A DNA stretch of 64,000 nucleotides from CAVWNR01 sp963756525 (GTDB taxonomy: Bacteria > Actinomycetota > Actinomycetes > Mycobacteriales > Jatrophihabitantaceae): the NCBI GenBank assembly GCA_963756525.1, contig CAVWNR010000009.1, forward strand, positions 930,001 to 994,000, in the 5' to 3' direction. Below the pieces are notes generated by a model, which was not told where the DNA came from, ran no database searches, and saw nothing but the letters and a program-made list of their open reading frames with translations. Position numbers and translations under genes: made by a program. Positions 23,103 to 32,067 of the stretch are shown here, piece by piece. Position 1 is the first letter of the stretch, and every line of letters starts with the position of its first letter.

Positions 23103-24221
23103 ATGGACCAAGTCAGATACGGCATCGTCGGCGCCGGATACTTCGGCGCGGAACTTGGACGCATCCTCACCGCCATGGCCAAGGCGAGCGTCACCCGGAT
23201 CTACGACCCACATACCGGCCACAGCATCGCATCTGAACTGGACTGCGTCGCGGCCCCTGACCTCGCCAGCGTCACCGATCACGAGGACGTAGACGCGGTC
23301 ATCGTCGCCTCCCCGAATCATGCACACCGTGAGCCCGTCACCCGGGCCGCCCGCGCTGGCAAGCCTGTGTTCTGCGAGAAGCCGATCGCACTCTCGTACC
23401 CGGACTGCCATGCCATGCTCTCGGCCACCACCGAGGCGGGCGTGCTGTTCATGGCCGGACACGTCATGAACTTCATGAACGGCGTACGCGACGCCAAACG
23501 GCTGATCAACGAAGGAGCAATCGGCGACGTCGTCTACTGCCACACCGCTCGCAACGGCTGGGAGAACCGCCAGGACGCAGTGAGCTGGAAGAAGGTGCGC
23601 GAGCTATCCGGCGGGCACCTGTATCACCACATCCACGAACTCGACCTGGTGCAGTTCATCATGGGGCCGGCACAAGTTGCGACCATGGTCGGTGGCAATG
23701 TCGCGCATACAGGCCCCGGATTCGGCGGCGAGGACGATCTGCTTCTGATCACACTCGAGCTCGGACCCGATCGCTTCGCGCTGCTCGAGTACGGCTCGGC
23801 GTTCCGCTGGCCCGAGCACTACGTCCTGATACAGGGCACCCTCGGCGCCATCCGCATCGACCTGCTGGAAGTGAAAGTCGAACTGCGCACCCCGCAACGA
23901 CACCAGACCATCCAGCTCCACCGCTCCGCCGAGGAGGATGCGGACCGCCGACGCTTCTACGGGTTCGGTGACGCCTCGATGGACGGTGCGATCATGTATG
24001 GCGACCCATCGAAGCGGCCGCCCCTATGGCTTCGAGGCATCATGCAGATGGAAATGGACTACTTCGACAGTCTGGTCCGCGGCCACGCGCCCGAAGCAGA
24101 GTTCGTGCCACTCACCGACGGATCCGCCGCAACCGCCGCAATCGCCACCGCCGACGCACTTACCAAATCCCTGCAAGAGAGGCGCAAGGTCCACGTCAGC
24201 GAGATCACGACAACGAACTGA
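23103..24221 (+). CDS. Gfo/Idh/MocA oxidoreductase, YjhC/NanOx-like
   Basis: A 372-residue NAD-dependent oxidoreductase. The Rossmann motif GIVGAGYFGAELG is at residues 7-19 and the family motif FCEKPIALSYPDC is near residue 95. Further blocks include MAGHVMNFMNG, YCHTARNGWE, GGHLYHHIHELD and HYVLIQGTLGAI. These and the 372-residue length match, as I remember them, the YjhC/RgNanOx enzymes that convert 2,7-anhydro-Neu5Ac to Neu5Ac through oxidation and reduction at C4. ATG at 23103 has AGAAGG upstream. It is divergent from the sialic acid transport operon. Generic myo-inositol or glucose-type dehydrogenase activity is the alternative, but context favours sialic acid. Confidence 0.85.
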   Translation: MDQVRYGIVGAGYFGAELGRILTAMAKASVTRIYDPHTGHSIASELDCVAAPDLASVTDHEDVDAVIVASPNHAHREPVTRAARAGKPVFCEKPIALSYPDCHAMLSATTEAGVLFMAGHVMNFMNGVRDAKRLINEGAIGDVVYCHTARNGWENRQDAVSWKKVRELSGGHLYHHIHELDLVQFIMGPAQVATMVGGNVAHTGPGFGGEDDLLLITLELGPDRFALLEYGSAFRWPEHYVLIQGTLGAIRIDLLEVKVELRTPQRHQTIQLHRSAEEDADRRRFYGFGDASMDGAIMYGDPSKRPPLWLRGIMQMEMDYFDSLVRGHAPEAEFVPLTDGSAATAAIATADALTKSLQERRKVHVSEITTTN

Positions 24222-24350
24222 TTTGGCCGCATGGCGACCGTTACCCGCCACCAGAGCTGCGACCGAGGTTTCCAACCCTGGCCGGCGCGAGGCTGCGCGA
24301 CGACCGCGTGAGCGCGCTCCAGATCGATGCCCGGATTTAGCCGACTGCGA

Positions 24351-24540
24351 GTGCTGCTTGGATAGGTCGGCGATGTCCGCTCCGCTCGCTTGTAGGATCC
24401 GCAGTCCGAGCATGCCCAGCATCGCGACGAGCGCGAAGTCATTCGCGCACGACTGAACTGAAGCGGCGGCTACCCGAAGTGGCTCGAACTGCAGATGGGT
24501 CAGCCGGAGCGTAGGAGACTCGGTCGAGGTCTGCGGGCGG
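24351..24540 (-). pseudogene. Tyrosine recombinase (phage-type integrase) relic
   Basis: About 63 codons on the minus strand read like the start of an integrase catalytic domain: ESPTLRLTHLQFEPL, then NDFALVAMLGMLGLRIL and ASGADIADL. The Arg in LGLRI corresponds to the first catalytic residue of tyrosine recombinases. Similarity fades at both ends and the remaining catalytic residues are absent, so it is a decayed fragment. It lies in the 360-base stretch between the NanOx-like gene and the IS21 element, which otherwise contains nothing recognisable. Confidence 0.65.
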
Positions 24541-24854
24541 ATGAACTTCCCCGGCGAGGCCCTCCGGAAGGGCTCAGCGGCTGTCAACGGCCAAGTTGTG
24601 GTCCCCGCTGGTGGCCAACTGAAAGTCCCCGCTCCTTGGGTGTTTTCGATGTTCGGTTCAGGTCTGGAGTCGGCGGTGTTCGGCGACTCGGCAGGCTGGT
24701 GTGCAGTAGCGGCGGGGTTGTCCGCGTTGGTTGGTTGGGCAGTGGAAGGTGCGGTTGCAGAGCCACCGGTCGCAGCGGCGGAGTAGGCAGTGCGGGTGGT
24801 CTGGGCAGGGCCAGGCCCGGGTCGCCGGGCTGTAACGATATTCGCGCTGTTGGG

Positions 24855-25636
24855 TCATCGGACCGGCGTGGCTTCGATGGCGGTGCGGGCGCGGGCCTGT
24901 TTCATCCGGTAGCTGTCGCCGTCGGTGATGACGACGTGGCAGTGGTGTAGCAGCCGGTCGAGCAGGCTGACCGCGGTGGTGTGTTCGGGCAGGAACCGTC
25001 CCCAGGATTCGAACGGCCAGTGTGAGCCAATGCCCAGCGCGCGGCGTTCGTAGGCGGCGGCGACGAACCGGAACAGCAGTTGCGCGCCGGTGTCGTCCAG
25101 CGGTGCGAAGCCGAGTTCGTCGCAGAGGATGAGGTCGTTGCGCAGCAGGGTTTCGATGACCCGCCCGACCGAGTTGTCGGCCAGGGCGCGGTAGAGGGTT
25201 TCGACGAGCTCGGCGGCGGTGAAGTACCGCACCCGGTGCCCGGCCTGGACCGCGGCGACACCCATGGCCACCAGGACGTGGCTTTTGCCGGTGCCGGCCG
25301 GCCCGATCAGGCAAGTGTTCTCCGCGGCCCGGATCCATTCCAGGCTGGCGAGGTAGTCGAAGGTCGCCTTGTGGATCGAGGACGCGGCGACGTCGAACTG
25401 GTCGAGGGTCTTCACCACGGGGAACGCCGCGAGGCGCATGCGGGTGCGGGCGTTGGAGTCGTCGCGGGCGGTGATCTCGGCCTCGACGAGGGTGCGCAGG
25501 AACTCCTCGGGGTCCACCGCTGCGTCTTCGCGGTGATCAGCAGTTCGGGGGCGAGGCGGCGCATCGCGGCCATCTTCAACCGTCTCAGCCCGTCGTTGAG
25601 ATCGCCCGGCAGCGGCGGCGGGGTGGTGGTGCTCAT
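24855..25636 (-). pseudogene. istB: IstB-type helper ATPase of the IS21 element, frameshifted
   Basis: The gene starts at ATG 25636 with MSTTTPPPLPGDLNDGLRRL, overlapping the istA stop by four bases. It proceeds to KTQRW near 25516, then the frame is lost and continues in a neighbouring frame as DPEEFLRTLVEAEI. Family proteins read RWDPEEFL here, so a single G is missing around 25512-25517. The rest is intact: Walker A GPAGTGKSH, Walker B LILCDELGF and VSLLDRLLHH. Without IstB the element should not transpose efficiently. A sequencing error is possible. Confidence 0.82.
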
Positions 25637-27108
25637 GACGGGTCGCCGCCGATCTTGTAGTCGCTCAGCGGGCGGGTCGGCACGCTGGGCAGGGTCAGTA
25701 CCAGCGCCTGCCCCGCCTGCCGTGGGCTGGGTGCGGCACCGGCGGCGGCCAGGATCGAGCGCACGTCATCGGCGCGCCAGCGGCGGAACTGGACCGCACG
25801 CTCTAGCGCGGCGAGCAGCGCCGTGTCGCCGTGCGCGGCCTGCAGGGTGAGGATCTCGCCGATCTCCCTGGCCAGGTTCGCCACCCCGGCTGCGGCGGCG
25901 CCGGTCAGGAAGGACGCGGCGACCTCACCAAGGGACAGGAACCGCTTCTCCTGCGCGGTCTTGGCCCGCGGCGCGCGCCGCGGCTTGTCCGGCCGGCTGC
26001 TGCCATAGTGCTCGTCGAGGATGCTGGTCTCACCCGGCGCGACCAGGGCGTGCTCGGCGACGAGTTCGCCGGTGAACACCTCGAGCACCTGTACCCGCTC
26101 GGCGAGCACGCTGATCAGCACACTCGCGCCGATGAGCCGGTTCGGCACCGAGTAGCGAGCCGAGCCGAACCGCACACACGACAGCTTGTCGACCTTGCGG
26201 CTGATCGGCCTGGCGCCGATCTCGCAGCGCAGCGACGGCAACCCGCCGAGCAGCTTCCGCTCGGCGTCCAGCCGCTGCGCGGGGACCGCGCAGATCTGCG
26301 ACTGCACCACCGCGTTGACCTCGGCGCACCACCGCACCGCCATGCCGTTCGCGGCGGCCAGGTCGGTCACGGCGGGTTCCTGCGGCACCATCAGGTCGCG
26401 TTTCGCGTACCCGACAAGCGCCTCGACGATCCCCTTCGACTCAGGATCGTGGGCCTCACAAAAGTCAGGCCGGAAACCGTAATGGGTCGCGAAGCGTACG
26501 TAGTTCGCCGTCGGCACGACGACGTTGGCCACCACACCGGCCTTCAGGCAGCCCATCCGGTCAGCGAGCACCATGCGCGGAACCCCGCCCAGCACCTCGA
26601 AGCACTCGGCGAGCAACGCCATCGTGGTGGCCGCTTTCTCATCGGCGGCGAAGCGCACGAACCGGAACCTCGACCACGCCAGCACCGCGCAGAACACGTG
26701 CAGCCCGTTCTCCACCCCCCAGTCGATGACCAACGTGTCCCCGGGCGTCCACACCGCCGGACGGCGGCCACGATGATGACCCTGCCGCCACTGCCGTTTC
26801 ACCGTCGCCACCAGCCGGCGGAAGTTCCGCGCCGACCCCTCATACCCGCCCGCACGTGCCGCGGGCAGCAGCCGCTTCGCCGAGATCCGTCCGCTCGTCT
26901 TCCTCACCCGCTCCCCGACCAGCTTCTCCACCTCGTCGTAGTTATGCCCCCGGTCCTTGCGCGCCGGCGCTGCACCGCCGGCGTTGTGCCGCTCGACGAT
27001 CCGCTTCACCGTCTTATGTGTGGTGCCGCATACCTCCGCCGCACCCCGGTAGCTACCCACCTCCCGGTAGGCCGCGATCACATCCATCCGTTCCCTCGCG
27101 TTCATCAT
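25633..27108 (-). CDS. istA: IS21-family transposase (IstA)
   Basis: A 491-residue transposase. The N-terminal helix-turn-helix is in YREVGSYRGAAEVCGTTHKT. The rve-type DDE domain (about residues 110-300) has the first Asp in GDTLVIDWGV, the second in PRMVLADRMG and the catalytic Glu region EAHDPESKGIVEALVGYAKR. The length is normal for the family. The ATG ATG at 27108 follows GGGGACA. The coding region is full length and looks functional, unlike its partner istB. Confidence 0.92.
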   Translation of the reverse strand: MMNARERMDVIAAYREVGSYRGAAEVCGTTHKTVKRIVERHNAGGAAPARKDRGHNYDEVEKLVGERVRKTSGRISAKRLLPAARAGGYEGSARNFRRLVATVKRQWRQGHHRGRRPAVWTPGDTLVIDWGVENGLHVFCAVLAWSRFRFVRFAADEKAATTMALLAECFEVLGGVPRMVLADRMGCLKAGVVANVVVPTANYVRFATHYGFRPDFCEAHDPESKGIVEALVGYAKRDLMVPQEPAVTDLAAANGMAVRWCAEVNAVVQSQICAVPAQRLDAERKLLGGLPSLRCEIGARPISRKVDKLSCVRFGSARYSVPNRLIGASVLISVLAERVQVLEVFTGELVAEHALVAPGETSILDEHYGSSRPDKPRRAPRAKTAQEKRFLSLGEVAASFLTGAAAAGVANLAREIGEILTLQAAHGDTALLAALERAVQFRRWRADDVRSILAAAGAAPSPRQAGQALVLTLPSVPTRPLSDYKIGGDPS

Positions 27109-27370
27109 TGGTGTCCCCTGCCCGGTGATCGATGATCTGGTTGGCACCGACACCCTCACCGCGCAGCGGCCCACACCGTGGACAGGACACGCGAGAAACG
27201 GGGACTTCTACCTGGCCAAAACCGGGGACCTAAACCTGGCCACCACTGGGGACTTTCTCATGGCCACGGACAGCGGCTCGGGTGCGGCGCGACACCAGCT
27301 CCGACGATCGAGCCTGAGCCGTTGGTCCGCCACCAGGTTGCGTTCGGGAGTGGTCGTCACCGGTGGCCAG

Positions 27371-28162
27371 CTATGGCGTCTCGTCACTTGAGACGACCTG
27401 CTTAACGTTCAGGCCTGCGGCTTCGAAGGCAGCCATGTCTTCGGGCCCTGCACCCTCGTCCGTGATCAACAGGTCTATCCTGCGAAGATCGGCGATTTGT
27501 GCGAAGGTTTCCTGCCCGATCTTGGTCGAGTCCGCGAGAACGACCACTTGCCGGGCCGACGCCACGAGCACTCGTTTGAGCTCGGCGTCGTCCAGGCTGT
27601 AGTCGGTCAGGCCTGCATTCACACTGATACCGCCGACACCTAGGAACGCGATGTCGACGCGCATGGTCTCAAGGTGTGAGATCGCGCTGTAACCGATCAT
27701 TGTCAGTTCATGCTCGCGCACCACGCCGCCAGACACGATGAGCCGGAACGGCCGGCGCAGCGTGCGGGAGTTGGCCACCGCCCAGGCCGTGCGCAGGTTG
27801 ACGGTGACGATAGTCAGGTTTGACGGCGCGGTCAGCTGATCGACGATCTGTAGAACGGTCGTGCCGACGTCCAGAGCGATCGCATCGCCGTCGTTGACCA
27901 GCGCTGCCGCTGCCGCGGCAATCGCCCGCTTGCTCTCGGCGCGCTGGTTCTCTCGCACCCGATACGGGCGGTCGAAGGCCCGCCCGATTGTTCGCAGTGC
28001 TCCGCCATGTACTCGTCGCAGGTAGCCGCCGGCCTCGAGCTCGACCAGATCTCGACGCACCGTGATCTCCGATACCTGGAGTGTCTGGGCCAGCCTTGCG
28101 ACCTGGACTCGCCCTTGGACGCCGAGGGCTTCCAAGACGGCCCGCTGTCGTTCGGCCTTCAT
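27371..28162 (-). CDS. DeoR-family sugar-responsive repressor
   Basis: A 263-residue regulator with the DeoR helix-turn-helix at the N-terminus (RLAQTLQVSEITVRRDLVEL, then GGYLRRVHGGA). The C-terminal sugar-phosphate isomerase-like sensor domain has IALDVGTTVLQI, FLGVGGISVNAGLTDYSLD and VVLADSTKIG. ATG at 28162 (or GTG 28165) is preceded by GGAGG. It is divergent from the sugar ABC operon, with 216 bases between, and is its likely repressor. Members of this family sense phosphorylated sugars, which would fit the FGGY kinase product. Confidence 0.9.
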   Translation of the reverse strand: MKAERQRAVLEALGVQGRVQVARLAQTLQVSEITVRRDLVELEAGGYLRRVHGGALRTIGRAFDRPYRVRENQRAESKRAIAAAAAALVNDGDAIALDVGTTVLQIVDQLTAPSNLTIVTVNLRTAWAVANSRTLRRPFRLIVSGGVVREHELTMIGYSAISHLETMRVDIAFLGVGGISVNAGLTDYSLDDAELKRVLVASARQVVVLADSTKIGQETFAQIADLRRIDLLITDEGAGPEDMAAFEAAGLNVKQVVSSDETP

Positions 28163-28246
28163 CACGCGACTGTCCTCCTGCCTCTGCTGCTCACGATCCA
28201 GTGTCGCCGATGGCCGCGTACGCCTGGCTATCGTGTCCAAATCGTA

Positions 28247-28256
28247 ACTGATCAGT
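28247..28256. promoter_or_regulatory. Palindrome ACTGATCAGT, candidate DeoR operator
   Basis: A perfect ten-base palindrome lies about 85 bases before the DeoR start and 123 before the binding-protein start, in the AT-richer part of the divergent region. DeoR-type repressors often bind short repeats in this position. No second copy was noticed, so confidence is low. Confidence 0.35.
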
Positions 28257-28378
28257 CGAACACCACGTATTGATCGGACGTGCATGGTCCTGTAGACAGT
28301 AGGCAGGGCGCCGCATCTCACTCGCGACCGCGGCGCGTGCAGTCCCATCGCAGAAGACTGAGGAGAGGCGTAGGCCTA

Positions 28379-29638
28379 ATGAAGAGTTCTGGCGCGCGTC
28401 ATCGCTCGATGCACGTTGCTGTCGGCGTCGTAGCTGCGGTCGCAGCCCTCACGATCTCGGCGTGCTCGGGCTCAGGATCGGGCTCATCCGGATCACCCAA
28501 AACCATCAAGCTGGTCGCGGCCGAGTACAGCGCGAAATCGGGGCCCTACTGGCAAAACGTCGCCGCTGCGTTCAAGAAGAAGACGGGTATCACAGTCGAC
28601 GTGCAGATGGTCAGCTGGGCGAACATTCACCAGCAGGTGTCTACGATGGTGCAGACCAAGCAGTTGCCGGACGTGCTCAATCTCGACACCTTCACGGCCT
28701 ACGCGCAGGAGGGCCTTCTCTGGCCCGCAACCGACGTCGAGACGGCCGCCTTGCGCAACAATATCCCACAGAACCTGCAGACATCAGGCGACTACAACGG
28801 CACCGCATACGGGATACCGCTGGTTGCCAGCGCGTCAGTGCTGTTCTATAACAAGGCCCTCTTCGCCAAGGCGGGACTGAGCGGACCGCCGACGACCACG
28901 GCCCAACTTCAGACGGATGCCAAGGCGATTACCGACCTACCAGGCAATAACATCGGTTTCGCCGTTTCGCTTGGCCCGGAGGCGCCTCAGATCGACTGGT
29001 CGATGGTGATGTATAACTTTGGTGGCAACTACCTCACCAACGGGAAGTGGACCATCAATTCAGCGCAGAACGTCACCGCGCTACAGTGGCTGAACACCAT
29101 GGCCACGAACAAACTGACCGAGGTCAACCCGGGCCGGACAAACCGGACAGCTTCAGGGACCTGGCAGTTGTTCGCCTCGGGCAAAGCCGGAATGGTCATC
29201 GGCCAGTCCGCCCTCCAGGACCAGCTCAAGCAGGCGCCCAACGTCCAGTACGCGCTCGCGCCGTTCCCCTCCGCTGACGGAAGCCACTCGAAGAGTCTCG
29301 GCATCACGGACTACTTGATGGCCTTCAAGAAATCCAACAATCAGTCCGCGGTCCAGCAGTTTCTCGACTTCGCCTACCAGGCCGCGAACTACAACACCTT
29401 CATCGCCAACGAGGGCTTGCTGCCAGTGACTTCGGACGAGCAGCAGGCGCTGTCGAGCAATCCCACCTTCGCGCCGTACATCGCGGCGCTGAAGACCGCG
29501 GTGTTCCCACCGGTAGGCGAGAAGTCGTGGGACGCCGTGCTCGGGGCGATGAAGAATTCGCTCGGTCTTGCGGTGCAGGGCCAGGACCCGAAGAAGGTGC
29601 TGAACGAGTTGCAGGCGGCGGCGACCTCGGGTAGTTGA
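28379..29638 (+). CDS. Sugar ABC transporter substrate-binding lipoprotein (family 1)
   Basis: A 419-residue binding protein. The N-terminal signal ends in the lipobox LTISACSG, so it should be anchored outside the membrane. Family blocks include ITVDVQMVSWANIHQQVSTM, LPDVLNLDTFTAYAQEG, YGIPLVASASVLFYNKALF and ASGKAGMVIGQSAL. ATG at 28379 is preceded by GGAGAGG at a rather long spacing. It is the first gene of the rightward operon followed by two permeases. No ATPase gene is nearby, so a shared MsiK-type ATPase elsewhere is probably used, as in many actinobacteria. Confidence 0.92.
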   Translation: MKSSGARHRSMHVAVGVVAAVAALTISACSGSGSGSSGSPKTIKLVAAEYSAKSGPYWQNVAAAFKKKTGITVDVQMVSWANIHQQVSTMVQTKQLPDVLNLDTFTAYAQEGLLWPATDVETAALRNNIPQNLQTSGDYNGTAYGIPLVASASVLFYNKALFAKAGLSGPPTTTAQLQTDAKAITDLPGNNIGFAVSLGPEAPQIDWSMVMYNFGGNYLTNGKWTINSAQNVTALQWLNTMATNKLTEVNPGRTNRTASGTWQLFASGKAGMVIGQSALQDQLKQAPNVQYALAPFPSADGSHSKSLGITDYLMAFKKSNNQSAVQQFLDFAYQAANYNTFIANEGLLPVTSDEQQALSSNPTFAPYIAALKTAVFPPVGEKSWDAVLGAMKNSLGLAVQGQDPKKVLNELQAAATSGS

Positions 29639-29644
29639 CGTTCA

Positions 29645-30616
29645 GTGTCCGCGAATCAAATCCACGCCCTGCGCCGTGCGTCCAGCGGCAAGGCTGCCCT
29701 GGACGCGGCGGCCGGGCGGCGGCGCAGGCCCCAGCACCGCCCTCGCTCGGTGTCTGGCCTACACCTGGTGGGCTGGATTGGACCAAGCCTGATACTCGTA
29801 GTGGGTGTTGTCTTGTACCCGCTCTACGAGATGGCCCGTACGTCCTTCGAACGCATCAGCATTACCGGCGCAGTCTTGGGACCGGCTGGGTTCGCCAACT
29901 ATCGTCTGCTCTTGGAGAGTTCCGACCTTCCGCGCGTCATCATCAACACGGCCCTGTGGGTGGGCGTCGGTGTCACTGTGACCACAGTGCTCGCGCTGCC
30001 TCTGGGACAGTTATTGTCCGTCCAGTTCCCCGGTCGGCCCTTCGTACGTGCCGCCGTCATCGTGCCATGGGCCTCCTCGGTCGTAATGACCGCGATCGGC
30101 TTTCGCTGGGTCCTAAACTACTATTACGGTGCGCTGAACCCACTTCTCAAGGCGTTGCACCTGATCCGTACACCGATCGACTGGCTCGGTAACGACGCGA
30201 CGGCTCGCTGGGTGATGATTGCCGTAGTCGTCTTCGTGTCGCTGCCGTTCACCGCCATGACGATACTTGCTGGGCTCAAGTCAATATCGGACGACACCAT
30301 CGAAGCAGCTCACCTCGACGGTGCAGGTGGTCTGCGCACTTACTGGTACGTAGTGCTGCCGCAGCTTCGTGGTCCGCTGGTCGTAACAGTGCTGCTAAAC
30401 ACAGTGTGGATCTTCAACTCCTTCCCGATCATCTACGTCTTGAACTTCAGCAACCCCGGTTATCGAAATGACACCACCACAACATATATGTACAAGATAT
30501 CTTTCCTCACTGATCACAATGTCGGAAAGGGTGCGGCAATGAGCGTAATCAACGTGGCTGTCTTGTCCATTGCGGTCGCGCTGTTCGTGCGCCGGGCCCG
30601 CCTGGACTCGACATGA
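29645..30616 (+). CDS. Sugar ABC transporter permease (MalF/UgpA-like)
   Basis: A 323-residue permease with six predicted membrane helices, starting at GLHLVGWIGPSLILVVGVVL. The EAA loop EAAHLDGAGGLRTYWYVVLP (about residues 220-239) contacts the ATPase. The start is GTG 29645, six bases after the binding-protein stop. It overlaps the second permease by four bases (ATGA). Confidence 0.93.
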   Translation: MSANQIHALRRASSGKAALDAAAGRRRRPQHRPRSVSGLHLVGWIGPSLILVVGVVLYPLYEMARTSFERISITGAVLGPAGFANYRLLLESSDLPRVIINTALWVGVGVTVTTVLALPLGQLLSVQFPGRPFVRAAVIVPWASSVVMTAIGFRWVLNYYYGALNPLLKALHLIRTPIDWLGNDATARWVMIAVVVFVSLPFTAMTILAGLKSISDDTIEAAHLDGAGGLRTYWYVVLPQLRGPLVVTVLLNTVWIFNSFPIIYVLNFSNPGYRNDTTTTYMYKISFLTDHNVGKGAAMSVINVAVLSIAVALFVRRARLDST

Positions 30617-31434
30617 AGATCGCTCGGCGCTGGCTGGTAGCCGTTATCGGATTCATTGTCGCCCTCTTCTTTCTCGCGCCATACATTGTGATGTCGCTGA
30701 CCTCGGTCAAGACATCGCAAGACCTCGCACGCACGCCACCGACTTTCCTACCGACAGAGTGGAACTTTTCCACCTACGTTTCGATGTGGCGGGTGGCGCC
30801 GATCGCCGACTACATCCGTAGCAGCGTGATCATTGCCGGCGCGTCGACAGTGATTGTCGTGCTCGTCTCCGTGCCGGCAGCGTATTGCACCGCCCGGTTT
30901 GAATTCCGCGGCCGGCGCGCGTATCTATTCGTCGTGCTCATCGCCCAGATGCTGGCGCCCGTGGCGCTAGTTGTCGGGCTGTACCAGGAGTTCCAGTCAC
31001 TAAGCCTGCTCGACAGCTACCTCGGGCTGATCCTCATAAACTCCGCGTTCAATCTCTCATTTGCCGTCTGGCTGCTCCGCGGCTTCATCAGTGCGGTGCC
31101 GCCGACTCTTGAGGAGGCGGCTTGGCTCGACGGCTGCTCGCGGAGCCAGGCACTGCTCCGAGTGGTGCTTCCGACGCTGCTACCCGGGCTGATCACCGCG
31201 GCCATCTACGCGTTCATCACCGCCTGGAACGAGTTCATCGTGGCGCTCACGCTTATTAGCACCGAGTCGAAGAAGCCGATCCAGGTCGGTATCACTGAGT
31301 TCATCGGGCAGAACCAGGTCGACTGGCAGCACCTCTTTGCCAGCTCCATCATCGCAATCGTCCCGGTGGTCGTGCTGTTCATTGCCATCGAGCGGTATCT
31401 CGTAGGCGGCCTCACGGCCGGGAGCGTGAAATGA
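30613..31434 (+). CDS. Sugar ABC transporter permease (MalG/UgpE-like)
   Basis: A 273-residue partner permease. The N-terminal helix is WLVAVIGFIVALFFLAPYIV and the EAA loop is EEAAWLDGCSRSQALLRVVL (about 170-189). The FLPTEWNFSTY motif after the first helix is typical of the MalG group. It forms the translocation channel with the preceding permease. The stop is in an ATGA with the next, doubtful frame. Confidence 0.93.
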   Translation: MKIARRWLVAVIGFIVALFFLAPYIVMSLTSVKTSQDLARTPPTFLPTEWNFSTYVSMWRVAPIADYIRSSVIIAGASTVIVVLVSVPAAYCTARFEFRGRRAYLFVVLIAQMLAPVALVVGLYQEFQSLSLLDSYLGLILINSAFNLSFAVWLLRGFISAVPPTLEEAAWLDGCSRSQALLRVVLPTLLPGLITAAIYAFITAWNEFIVALTLISTESKKPIQVGITEFIGQNQVDWQHLFASSIIAIVPVVVLFIAIERYLVGGLTAGSVK

Positions 31435-32067
31435 TCCCCACCGAGCTGGAAGGGATACCTAACGAATCGTACCGACAGCGTTTCGGTGTTCCCCGTGCCG
31501 CGCTTTGCCGTCGAGATCGGATGGTTGACCGTGCCCAGGCAGCCCGCGCCCAGGCGTCGGCAGGACCGCCGCGCGGGCGCGGAGCGTTCATGCCGCCCAA
31601 CCTCACAGTTGCTCGTCATGCCCGCCCAGCTACGACGCGTGGTTCTGGCCCGGACACAGCGGATCATCTCGTCGGCGAGCTTCCTCAACGACGGCCCATC
31701 TCGCGACATGCCGGTCGTAGTATGTTGCGCCGCAGCGACGCCGGTCGGCACAGATCGATCCTAACGGCCTGCTTGGCAGCGGATTGGTGCTGGCCCGGCG
31801 ACGCTCGGCATCTGGGCAACCGTGTCCTGACCGGAAGAGCGCTACCTGCCGACGTTCCGGCCCCCGACAACGGCGCCTCGGCGGCGCGCGGCGGGCAGCA
31901 CGGCGCCGCGCATAGCCGCCGGCGCCACGCGACCGTGGTAACGCGCATGCAGACGGCAGGAGTGCGTTCGGCGACGGGTTCGCCTACCGCTGATTACCAC
32001 ATGTGATGTCGCGAACGAAGATTGCTGAACAAGTTGTCAATATGAAGGACATGGTGGAGAGGCTGCA
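31435..32067 (+). other. 633-base spacer in the sugar operon; possible decayed gene
   Basis: A 191-codon frame (31431-32006) begins with an ATG overlapping the permease stop, as MIPTELEGIPNESYRQRFGV. After about 25 residues it becomes Arg/Ala/Pro-rich low-quality sequence without any motif I know. Alternative frames here are no better. I read it as either a lost coupled gene or non-coding spacer inside an otherwise tightly packed operon. No promoter or hairpin is obvious. Confidence 0.4.

Larger units (their letters stand above)
24582..27272 (-). mobile_element. IS21-family insertion sequence with 5-bp target duplication
   Basis: The ends are TGTCAACGGCCAAGTTGTGG on the left and, on the other strand, TGTCCGTGGCCATGAGAAAG on the right. 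Both ends contain further internal copies of a GGCCA...GTCCCC repeat, as is usual for IS21. The element is flanked by GCGGC at 24577-24581 and 27273-27277, a perfect 5-base target duplication. It carries istA and a frameshifted istB. It is about 2.7 kb, the family's normal size. Confidence 0.9.
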
